Assembly (NCBI RefSeq): GCF_000331735.1
Contig: NC_020126.1
Location: 5,784,501 to 5,848,500, forward strand
Origin: Myxococcus stipitatus DSM 14675
GTDB taxonomy: Bacteria > Myxococcota > Myxococcia > Myxococcales > Myxococcaceae
Length of the DNA stretch: 64,000 nt
Direction: 5' to 3'
The notes under the pieces are model-generated. The model searched no databases. It was not told where the DNA came from and saw nothing but the letters and a program-made list of their open reading frames with translations. Each line of letters opens with the position of its first letter. Position 1 is the stretch's first letter. The position numbers and the translations under genes were made by a program. Shown piece by piece: positions 26,656-34,476 of this stretch.

Positions 26656-28272
26656 CTACCCTCTCCGGAAGATGCTCTTGATGCTGGAGAAGAGGCCCCG
26701 GTCATCGCTGGTGCCGTTGGAGCTGGGCACCTGCTGGGTGTTGCGCGCGGAGACTTCCTGGAGCGCCTTCTTGAGCTGCTCCGGGGTGTCTCGCGTGGCC
26801 AGGTCCACCTTCCGCATTCCGCTGGCGTCTTCCACCTCGACCTGGAGCAGACACTCCTCGGTGAGCCGGAAATCAATCTTCCGCCCCGCCGCGGCGGACG
26901 ACACGCGCACCGTCCCCAGATACTCGTTGTCCACCATCAGGTCGCTGTCCCCCTGGAAGATGTCCAGCTCGATGTACTGCGAGCCGGACTCCTTGGGCGG
27001 AGGAAGGCGGAAGCTCTTCACCATCGGGATGAGGGAGTTCTTCTCGATGATGCGCTTCACGCGGCCGTTGGGCAGCGCGTAGCCGATGGGCATGGACACC
27101 GCGTCCAGCAGCGTCACCGCGTCGATGCTGCCCAGCGAGTCCCCCAGGAGCGCCGCGCCCAGGGCCACGCACTCGTCCGGGTGGACACCCTTGCGGGGCG
27201 GCTTGCCGAAGTGGGCTTGAATCTTCTGCTGCACCAGCGGCATGCGGCTCTGGCCGCCCACCAGGATGATCTCGTCGATCTCGGAGCGGGCGATGCCCTT
27301 CTCCGCCAGCACGCGATCACAAATCTCGAACGTGCGGTCCACCAGGTCGCCGGTGAGGCTGTTGAGGAACTCGCGCGTCAGGGGAATCCGCAGGTCCAGC
27401 GGCTTGCCCTTGCGCTCGTCGATGAAGGGCAGGTCGATGACGACGTTGGGGATCAGCGTCAGGTCGATCTTCGCCGCCTCGGCGGCGTTCTTGATGCGCT
27501 GGAGCGCGATGGGGTTCTCCGTGAGGTCGACCTTGGTCTCCTCGCGGAAGCGCTCCAGGACGTACTCGATGATGCGGTTGTCGAAGTCCGCGCCGCCCAG
27601 GAAGGTGTCGCCGCCGGTGGCGAGGACCTCGAAGACATTCCCGGCCAGGTGGAGCACGGAGACGTCGAAGGTGCCGCCGCCCAGGTCATAGACGAGGATC
27701 TTCTGGTCCAGGCCCCGGTTGAACCCGTACGCCAGCGCGGCCGCGGTCGGCTCGTTGACGATGCGCTTGACGTCGAAGCCGGCCAGACGGCCCGCCTCCT
27801 TCACCGCCTGGCGCTGGTTGTCGGTGTAGTAGGCCGGGACGGAGATGACGGCCGCGTCGATGGGGCCGCCCAGGAACTGCTCGGCGATGGTCTTGAGCTG
27901 GGCCAGCACGAAGCTGGAGACCTGGGGCAGCGAGTACAGCTTGCCGCCCATCATCACCGCGGCGTCGCCGTTGGGCCCCTCGACGATGTCGTAGGGGAAG
28001 GAGCCGCGCAGGTCCTCCACCGACTTCGACTGGTACTTGCGGCCGATGAGGCGCTTGGTCCCCCAGAGCGTGTTCCGGGGGTTGGTGATCATCTGGTCCT
28101 TGGCCACGCCACCCACCAGCAGGTCGCCCTTGCCCGAGAGGGCCACGACGGTGGGGAGGATGAGGTTGCCGCGGTCCGTGGGGACGATCTTCGGGATGCG
28201 GTTGCGCACGGACGCCACCAGCGTGTTGGTGGTGCCCAGGTCAATCCCGACGATGCGAGGTCTGTCCGCCAT
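26656..28272 (-). CDS. Hsp70/DnaK-family chaperone, shortened C-terminus
   Basis: The 538-residue protein has the ATPase signatures GIDLGTTNTLVA, VYDLGGGTFDVSVLHLAG and ILVGGQSRMPLVQQKI, with a substrate-binding beta domain around residues 385-490. The C-terminal lid is short, ending in a basic GLFSSIKSIFRRG stretch instead of the EEVD-like end. Canonical DnaK has about 610-640 residues, so this is a specialised paralog, not the housekeeping chaperone. No DnaJ or GrpE gene is adjacent. The ATG at 28272 is preferred over a GTG three codons upstream. Confidence 0.9.
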   Translation of the reverse strand: MADRPRIVGIDLGTTNTLVASVRNRIPKIVPTDRGNLILPTVVALSGKGDLLVGGVAKDQMITNPRNTLWGTKRLIGRKYQSKSVEDLRGSFPYDIVEGPNGDAAVMMGGKLYSLPQVSSFVLAQLKTIAEQFLGGPIDAAVISVPAYYTDNQRQAVKEAGRLAGFDVKRIVNEPTAAALAYGFNRGLDQKILVYDLGGGTFDVSVLHLAGNVFEVLATGGDTFLGGADFDNRIIEYVLERFREETKVDLTENPIALQRIKNAAEAAKIDLTLIPNVVIDLPFIDERKGKPLDLRIPLTREFLNSLTGDLVDRTFEICDRVLAEKGIARSEIDEIILVGGQSRMPLVQQKIQAHFGKPPRKGVHPDECVALGAALLGDSLGSIDAVTLLDAVSMPIGYALPNGRVKRIIEKNSLIPMVKSFRLPPPKESGSQYIELDIFQGDSDLMVDNEYLGTVRVSSAAAGRKIDFRLTEECLLQVEVEDASGMRKVDLATRDTPEQLKKALQEVSARNTQQVPSSNGTSDDRGLFSSIKSIFRRG

Positions 28273-28365
28273 GAAGTTCACGGGCGCGGGCCACAGGGCA
28301 CGCGCCCCCGTCCCCCACTCTGTATCACGTCGCGCCGTTGTGCGCGCGTTTCTGGGCGCCGGGCG

Positions 28366-30438
28366 TCAGTCCTCCTCCGGGGAGACGAGCGCCACCGGGC
28401 CATCGGACCCCAGGGAGGGTCCCGCGCGTACCGCCTCGGTGGAAGCCAGGGTGAGCCGCTCATAGGGCGCCCCCTCCCCGGCCGGGAGTTCTTCCAGGAA
28501 ACGGGACGGGCGCAGCAGGATCCGCTCCCCCTCCCGGGGCAGCACCGACAGGGGGTACACCAGCGCCAGGGCGTCCCGCGCGCGGGTGGTGGCGACGTAG
28601 AAGAGCCGCCGTTCTTCCTCCTCCTCCTCGGCCGTCCGAGCGGCCTGGGACATGGGGAAGCGCCCATCCACCAGCCAGAGGACGAAGACGGCCCGCCACT
28701 CCAGCCCCTTGGCCTGGTGGACCGTCGAGAGTGTCAGGACGTCTCCGGCCGCCTCGGCCCCCAGGGCCTCCTTCGCGGCGAACTCGGCGACCAGCGCGAG
28801 TTCCGAGAGGAAGCGCGGCAGGTCCTCGAACCGGCGGGCGAACGCGGCGAGTTGCCGCAGGTCCTCCTCCCGTCCGTCCTCGGGGGTCGCCTCGGCCGCG
28901 AGCGCCTGCGCGTACCCTCCGGACAGGACCTCCTCGATGAGGCCCCCCGGGTCCGCCACCGCCCCCGGACGTCCCATCCGCCCCATCAACCCTGCGAAGC
29001 GCTCGAAGGCGGGCCGGGACTTGCGAGACAGGTGGGATTGGACCTCGTCGCGCACGAGGCCCTCTCCCAGGGGGAGGCCCTCCGGCAGCGCGCGCAGGGA
29101 CGTCCACAGGTGTTCCGCCGTCGTCGGTCCTACCCCTGGCACCGCGCGCACCACCCGCTTGAAGGCGAGCTCGTCCCCGGGGTTGTTCACCAGTCGCAGG
29201 TGCGCCAGCACATCCTTGACATGGGGCTGCTCGAAGAACCGGACGCCCGAGCGGACCCGGAACGGGATGCTCCGACGGGCCAGCTCCAGTTGGAGCTCCA
29301 GCGAGTGGTTGTGCGCGCGGTAGAGGACGGCCATCGCCTCCAAGGGGAGCCCGCCCTCGCGCAGCGCCGTGATTCGCTCCACGACCCAGCGGGCTTGATC
29401 CGCCGCGTCCAGCGCCGGCACGACCTCCGGCCGAGGCCCGGGGGCTCGCTGCGCCGTGAGCACCTTGGGGAACTGCCGCTCGTTCCGGGAGATGACGGCG
29501 TTCGCGAGCTGGAGGACCTCCGGAGTGGAGCGGTAGTTGCGCGTGAGCGTGAAGACGGCGCAGCCCGGGTGACGCTCGGGGAAGTCGATGATGTTGGCGA
29601 AGTGCGCGCCCCGGAAGCTGTAGATGGACTGGCAGTCGTCGCCCACCACCGTCAGGTCGCCGCGCTCCCCCGCGAGCAGATCCACCAGCTCCCCCTGGAG
29701 CTTGTTGGTGTCCTGGTACTCGTCCACGAGGACGCTGTGGAAGCGCTCCGCCAGCTCGGCACGCACCGCCGGCTGTTCGACGAGAAGCCGCTTCAGGTTG
29801 AGCAGCAGGTCGTCGAAGTCCATCAGGTGCAGCTGCGCCTTGCGCTGCCGGTAGCGCGTCGCCGTGACGAACACCTCGGGGGCCATGGGCACGAAGAGGG
29901 GGCGCCGGTCGACGAGGACGTCCGAGAGGGACTGCTGGAGGTTCGTCGCCAGCGACACCAGCTCCAGCATCAGCTCCGGTCGGGGGATGCGCCTGTCGCT
30001 CTTGAGCTTGCGCTCGGCCAGGCAGGACACCATCAAGTCCCGGGCATCCTCCCGGTCCAGGACGGTGAAGCGCTCCGAGTACCCCAGCGCGCTCGCGTGC
30101 CGCCGCAGCAACGTGTGCGCGACGTGGTGGAACGTGCCTCCGAGGATGCGCTCCACGTCCACGAAGGAGCCCACCAGCTCCTTCACGCGCCGGGACATCT
30201 CCCGGGCCGCCTTGTTGGTGAACGTCAGGAGGAGCAGGTTCTCGGGGAGGACACCCCGCTCCAGCATGCGCGCCACCCGGAAGGTGAGCGTGCGCGTCTT
30301 GCCGGAGCCCGCTCCAGCGATGACCATCACCGGCCCCGCCGCCGCATCCACCGCCTGCAACTGCTCCTCGTTGAGCTGCCCGGCGTAGTCGATGCGCGAC
30401 GAGGAGCTCGCCGGGGCGAGCGTGGGCGAGGTGGACAT
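28366..30438 (-). CDS. UvrD/Rep/PcrA-family superfamily 1 DNA helicase
   Basis: The 690-residue helicase has motif I AGAGSGKTRTLTFRVARML, motif II VDEYQDTNKLQGEL, motif III VVGDDCQSIYSFRGA, motif IV NYRSTPEVL and motif VI STVHQAKGLEWRAVFV followed by FYVATTRARDAL. It translocates 3'-5' and acts in repair or replication restart. Whether it is the main UvrD or an extra paralog cannot be told here. It lies 13 bases after the HEAT-like lipoprotein gene and likely shares its transcript. Confidence 0.93.
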   Translation of the reverse strand: MSTSPTLAPASSSSRIDYAGQLNEEQLQAVDAAAGPVMVIAGAGSGKTRTLTFRVARMLERGVLPENLLLLTFTNKAAREMSRRVKELVGSFVDVERILGGTFHHVAHTLLRRHASALGYSERFTVLDREDARDLMVSCLAERKLKSDRRIPRPELMLELVSLATNLQQSLSDVLVDRRPLFVPMAPEVFVTATRYRQRKAQLHLMDFDDLLLNLKRLLVEQPAVRAELAERFHSVLVDEYQDTNKLQGELVDLLAGERGDLTVVGDDCQSIYSFRGAHFANIIDFPERHPGCAVFTLTRNYRSTPEVLQLANAVISRNERQFPKVLTAQRAPGPRPEVVPALDAADQARWVVERITALREGGLPLEAMAVLYRAHNHSLELQLELARRSIPFRVRSGVRFFEQPHVKDVLAHLRLVNNPGDELAFKRVVRAVPGVGPTTAEHLWTSLRALPEGLPLGEGLVRDEVQSHLSRKSRPAFERFAGLMGRMGRPGAVADPGGLIEEVLSGGYAQALAAEATPEDGREEDLRQLAAFARRFEDLPRFLSELALVAEFAAKEALGAEAAGDVLTLSTVHQAKGLEWRAVFVLWLVDGRFPMSQAARTAEEEEEERRLFYVATTRARDALALVYPLSVLPREGERILLRPSRFLEELPAGEGAPYERLTLASTEAVRAGPSLGSDGPVALVSPEED

Positions 30439-30451
30439 GGGGCCCGGGACT

Positions 30452-32143
30452 CTAGGGCACCGGCTTGAGCGCGGTCAGCCTCGAGGACGCCGCCTCGCGC
30501 ACCTCGGGCGACGGGTCTCTCTCCCGGGCCAGCTCCAGCAGGACGCGCCCCACCTGGGGCAGCTTCGCGCCCACCGAGGCCAGGGCCTGGGTGCGCTCCT
30601 TCACCCCACCCTCCAGCCGCTCGGAGACGCCCCGGTCCGCGCACGTCCGCACGCCCGGCGTCTGCTCCCGCAGGAGCAGCTCCGCGTCCGCCAGCCGCGC
30701 CTCCGACAGCCGGCGTGCCTCCTCGGCCCGGCGCTCGAACTCGGCCAGGTCCTCGGGGAACTCGGTGGAGGCCGCGCGGGCCCGGGCGATGGCCGCCGCC
30801 GCGAACCGCGCGTTGACGGCCGCCGCGCACAGCTGCCGCGCCGAGGCCAGCGGCACCTTGCCTTCCGGAGACACCGTCTCCTCGCGCGCCACGCTCAGCG
30901 CCCACACCGCGAGCTGACGCGCCGCCACCGCCGCGGAGAAGGGCTGCTTGCGGCTCTCGCGGATGTCCACCCACCGGCGCAGCACCACCGGGTCCGGCAC
31001 ACCGGAGTCGAAGGCGCGCTGGTACTCCGTGGACGCCTGGCCCAGCTGGCCCGACAGGTCCAGGAGCACCGCCACCGTGAGGTACATCTCCGCGCTGCTG
31101 GCCTTCTCGCGCAGGGCGTCCAGCCGCGAGGCAATCTCATACTCCGCCACCGGCTTCGGCAGCGCGGCCAGCACCGTGCGCAGCGACTCCAGCGCGTTCT
31201 GGCGGATCAACGGGTTGCGAGCGGCGCGCAGCGTGTCCAGCAGCGGGTCCAATGCGCGCACGGAGACGTGCTGCCCCAGCTCCTCCGCCGCCTGCCAGCG
31301 GTCCAGCGCATCCGGCGCGACCAGCGCGCGCTTCAGGTCCTCGAGGTCCCGGAGGTAGTGCCCCACGTAGGCGGCCCGGACGAGCGGCTCGGGGTGGTTG
31401 AGCGCGGCCCGCTCGGCGCGAGCTCGGGCGAGGCGCGCGGGGAACGCGGTGAGCTTGCTCCCCAGCGGATGCCCCTTCACCCGCGCCTCCGCCTCGTCCA
31501 CCAGGCCCGAGACGAGGAGCCCCTCGACCTCCAGCTCCAGCAACAGCATGCGCGCCTCTTCGCGGTGCGTGCCGGCCGGGAACTCCTTGAGGTAGCCGAA
31601 CAGCTTCGTCGCACCCGCCGCCTTCGCCTGCTCGAACGCCTGCGCGTCCAGGCGGGACTCCACCTCAAGGCGACGCGGGTCATCCGGCTTCTCACGCAGG
31701 TACTCGGCCAGCCGCCGGGGGTCCTGCGTCGTGGCGAGCTCTTGCGACTCCACCTCCGCCATCAACCGCTTCGCTTCGTCGCGCTGCGTGCCGTCCGGAT
31801 GCTCCTGGAGGAACTGGCGCCAGGCCGCCACCGTCGCGGCCTCCTTCGCGGCGTTGAAGCGCAAGCCCTCCAGCAGCGTCCTCGCGGTGCGCGCGTGCGG
31901 CCCGTCCGTGTACACGCTCAGGAAGCGCTTGTAGGCGAGCACCGTGTGCAGGCGCTTCGCCTCCTCGAACTCCAGCTCCTCCATCCGCGCCTCGGCGGCG
32001 TCGGTGTCCGGGTGCGTGGGATGTTCTCGCAAGAAGGCGCGGTAGGCTTCCACCGTGTCCGTCCTCGCGGCGCGGTCATACGGGGATGGCATGCAGCCAG
32101 CGGACAACACGAGGACCACGACGGCGCGGCGGAGGGAGACCAT
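30452..32143 (-). CDS. Lipoprotein with TPR-like and HEAT-like repeats
   Basis: The 563-residue protein has a short lipoprotein signal (LVLSAGC, Cys near residue 17). About six TPR-like helical pairs of the form AYRAFLREHPTHPDTDAAEARM and AAWRQFLQEHPDGTQRDEA follow. The middle contains HEAT-like helices (DRWQAAEELGQHVSVRALDP, LIRQNALESLRTVLAAL), and another HEAT-like pair closes the protein. It is probably a periplasmic scaffold on the inner leaflet of the outer membrane. The partner is unknown. Confidence 0.8.
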   Translation of the reverse strand: MVSLRRAVVVLVLSAGCMPSPYDRAARTDTVEAYRAFLREHPTHPDTDAAEARMEELEFEEAKRLHTVLAYKRFLSVYTDGPHARTARTLLEGLRFNAAKEAATVAAWRQFLQEHPDGTQRDEAKRLMAEVESQELATTQDPRRLAEYLREKPDDPRRLEVESRLDAQAFEQAKAAGATKLFGYLKEFPAGTHREEARMLLLELEVEGLLVSGLVDEAEARVKGHPLGSKLTAFPARLARARAERAALNHPEPLVRAAYVGHYLRDLEDLKRALVAPDALDRWQAAEELGQHVSVRALDPLLDTLRAARNPLIRQNALESLRTVLAALPKPVAEYEIASRLDALREKASSAEMYLTVAVLLDLSGQLGQASTEYQRAFDSGVPDPVVLRRWVDIRESRKQPFSAAVAARQLAVWALSVAREETVSPEGKVPLASARQLCAAAVNARFAAAAIARARAASTEFPEDLAEFERRAEEARRLSEARLADAELLLREQTPGVRTCADRGVSERLEGGVKERTQALASVGAKLPQVGRVLLELARERDPSPEVREAASSRLTALKPVP

Positions 32144-32278
32144 TCTCCCTCAGCAATACCGCACCCGGGCGCACCCGGAAACCCGAGCCGCCATGGCCGG
32201 TTGCCTGGGTAGGTTTTTTGACGACACACCCGTGCGGGGGGAGCATGGGTGCCTCAGGACGCTACAGGGAGGTCGCGC

Positions 32279-33136
32279 ATGCGGTGGCTCACGCTGATGG
32301 GATGGCTCGCGATGATGGCGACCGGATGCGCCACCCCCTCCAACCGCCTGGAGCCGTGGCTGGACTCGTATGCCGTCCGCTACCACTCCGCCTCCCCGCC
32401 CGCCTTCCCGCGCGAGTCCCTGTCGAGCGCGGTGGCGTCTTCCGCCGAGCCCAAGGCCCCCGCCGCCCGGCGCCCGCCCGCGCGCGCCACCGCGTCGAAG
32501 CCTCCGAAGGGCAAGCCCGCCACCGTGGCCGTGAGCACGAGGGCCCCTCGCGCCGTTTCTCCCCAGGCCCGCGCGACGGTGATTGCCGCCGCCCGCTCCG
32601 TGGTCGGCAAGCCCCAGGTCACCTTCGACGGGCGCAAGTACCCCGCGGACTGCACGGGCCTCATCGAGGGTGTCTATGCCCAGGCCGGCCTGTCCTTCCG
32701 AGGCACCCTCAAGCCCGGCGACAACGGCGTCACGGCGCTCTACCGCTACGCTCGTGCCCATGGCCGCGTGTACGAGGACGGCCGCCCGGTGCCCGGTGAC
32801 CTCGTCTTCTTCCGCGAGACGTATGACCAGAACCGGGACGGCCGCCGCAACGACGGCCTCACCCACGTCGGCATCGTCGAGGACGTGGACGCCCGGGGCA
32901 CCGTCACCGTCATCCACCGCGTGAACCGGGGCGTCGTGCGCTACCGCATGAACCTGGACCGCCCCCACCTGCCTCGGGACCCGAAGACGGGCGAAGTCCT
33001 CAATGACTTGCTCCGCCACCCGGGCCCCAACAGGGACCCGGTCCTCACCGGGCAGCTCTTCTCCTCCTACGGAAGCGTGCTGCCCCTGTCCCCCGCGCCG
33101 AAGAAGCCCGCCCCCATTCCTGTGGCCCTCCGGTAG
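32279..33136 (+). CDS. NlpC/P60-like cysteine peptidase lipoprotein
   Basis: The 285-residue protein starts at the ATG at 32279, with AGGGAGG seven bases upstream and a lipobox ending ATGC. A Pro/Ala/Lys-rich linker of ~80 residues follows. The catalytic domain has a likely nucleophile Cys in ADCTGLIEGVY and the His in LTHVGIVEDVD, with GDLVFF between, as in NlpC/P60 and CHAP enzymes that cut peptidoglycan stem peptides. It is probably an outer-membrane-anchored wall hydrolase. Convergent with the next gene, 11 bases apart. Confidence 0.82.
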   Translation: MRWLTLMGWLAMMATGCATPSNRLEPWLDSYAVRYHSASPPAFPRESLSSAVASSAEPKAPAARRPPARATASKPPKGKPATVAVSTRAPRAVSPQARATVIAAARSVVGKPQVTFDGRKYPADCTGLIEGVYAQAGLSFRGTLKPGDNGVTALYRYARAHGRVYEDGRPVPGDLVFFRETYDQNRDGRRNDGLTHVGIVEDVDARGTVTVIHRVNRGVVRYRMNLDRPHLPRDPKTGEVLNDLLRHPGPNRDPVLTGQLFSSYGSVLPLSPAPKKPAPIPVALR

Positions 33137-33147
33137 CGCCCGCGGCG

Positions 33148-34332
33148 TCAGGACGCTCGAGCGGTGCGGTCCCACGCGGCGCGCTGCGAGTTGCGCAGGA
33201 AGCGCCAGAAGCCCACGACGATGGCCAGGTTCATCGTGACGAAGTAGTAGGCCACCGAGGCCACCCGCTTCGCCGTGCCCCGCTTCAGCGCCCCCACCTT
33301 CCCCAGGTACGCCAGCGCGTAGAACAGCCCCTGCGCCAGCAAGGTGAAGCGGTAGAACACGCTGTCGAGCAGGAACAGGTTGGCCACCAGCGCGACGCCC
33401 ATCAACGCCGGCGCGAACCAGCGCAGGAGCTTGTGGGACCAGAACGCGAACGCCGGGAAGCCCGCCGTGGGGAGCAGGAGCCCCGGCACCATGCGAAGGC
33501 TCTGGAAGTTGCCCGCGGCGATTCTCGCTCGGCGGCCGAACTCCTTGCCGTAGTCCTCCGTCGTCTCCTCGTGGGCCACGGCGCCCTCTTCGTAGACGAC
33601 CTTGTAGCCCTTCTCGAGGATGCGCAGCGGGATGACGAAGTCATCCACGATGGTGGACGGGGGGAGCTGGGTGAAGAGCGTGCGGCGGATGGCATACAGC
33701 CCCCCGTTGGCGCCCACCACGGCGCCTCGGCGCCCCTCGTACAGCTTGATGAGGGACTCGTAGCTCCAGTACGCACTCTCCTCGTAGTCCTTCTTCGTCG
33801 GATTGAAGAGCCGCAGCTTGCCGCAGACGGCCCCCACTTCCGGGTCCTCGAAGTGCCGCACCAGCTTCTGGACCGCGTCCGGCTCAATCATCGTGTTCGC
33901 GTCCGAGAGCACCACGATGTCGCCCCGGGCCGCGGGGATGCAGCGATTGAGCACCGTCGTCTTGCCCGCGCGCGGCGCTGGCGACAGACGCACCCGCTCA
34001 TCCTGGCACCGGAGCACGTGCTCGTCCGTCCCATCCGTCGAACCGTCCGAGCCGATCAGCACCTCGAAGCGCTCGGCGGGATAGTCGAAGGCGAGGCTGT
34101 TCTCGAGCTTCTGCTCGATGCACGACGCCTCGTTGTACGCGGCGACGACCAGGCTCACCGAGGGCGCCGGCGAGCGGCTGGCCACGAGGTCCTCGGCCGC
34201 GTCACTCCCTCGCATCGCCCGGATGTTCTGCACCACCTGCGCCACCCCATCCAGAACGAAGAGGCTCAACGGGTACAGAAAATATGTGTGCGCCAGCAGC
34301 AATGCGGCGCACCAGAAGAAGACTTCCGCCAT
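33148..34332 (-). CDS. Family 2 glycosyltransferase, membrane-bound
   Basis: The 394-residue protein has one N-terminal membrane segment, a GT-A domain and three to four C-terminal membrane segments. Motifs are LVVAAYNEASCIEQKL, IGSDGSTDGT, LSDANTM (DxD-like), a DDFVIPLRIL acceptor segment and FGRRARIAAGNFQSL near the membrane. The ATG at 34332 gives a membrane segment directly at the start and has GGAGG and AAGG upstream. It likely builds a cell-surface glycan. No other glycan genes are adjacent. Confidence 0.88.
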   Translation of the reverse strand: MAEVFFWCAALLLAHTYFLYPLSLFVLDGVAQVVQNIRAMRGSDAAEDLVASRSPAPSVSLVVAAYNEASCIEQKLENSLAFDYPAERFEVLIGSDGSTDGTDEHVLRCQDERVRLSPAPRAGKTTVLNRCIPAARGDIVVLSDANTMIEPDAVQKLVRHFEDPEVGAVCGKLRLFNPTKKDYEESAYWSYESLIKLYEGRRGAVVGANGGLYAIRRTLFTQLPPSTIVDDFVIPLRILEKGYKVVYEEGAVAHEETTEDYGKEFGRRARIAAGNFQSLRMVPGLLLPTAGFPAFAFWSHKLLRWFAPALMGVALVANLFLLDSVFYRFTLLAQGLFYALAYLGKVGALKRGTAKRVASVAYYFVTMNLAIVVGFWRFLRNSQRAAWDRTARAS

Positions 34333-34476
34333 CGACCTTGCCTCCCAAACCCAGTCCCCGATTCCACCCGGGGGATGAGCAAGAGGCATGCCCCGCGCTC
34401 CGCCTGTGGCGAGAGGCTTCGCGTGGACCTCGAGCGTCGTGACTGGAATTTATCCAGTCATTCGCCTTGCGTTTGT

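Noticed and set aside
25864-30468. A 1534-codon plus-strand open frame
   Set aside because: It is antisense to the SCP2, Hsp70 and helicase genes, which have clear motifs. The product composition is artefactual.
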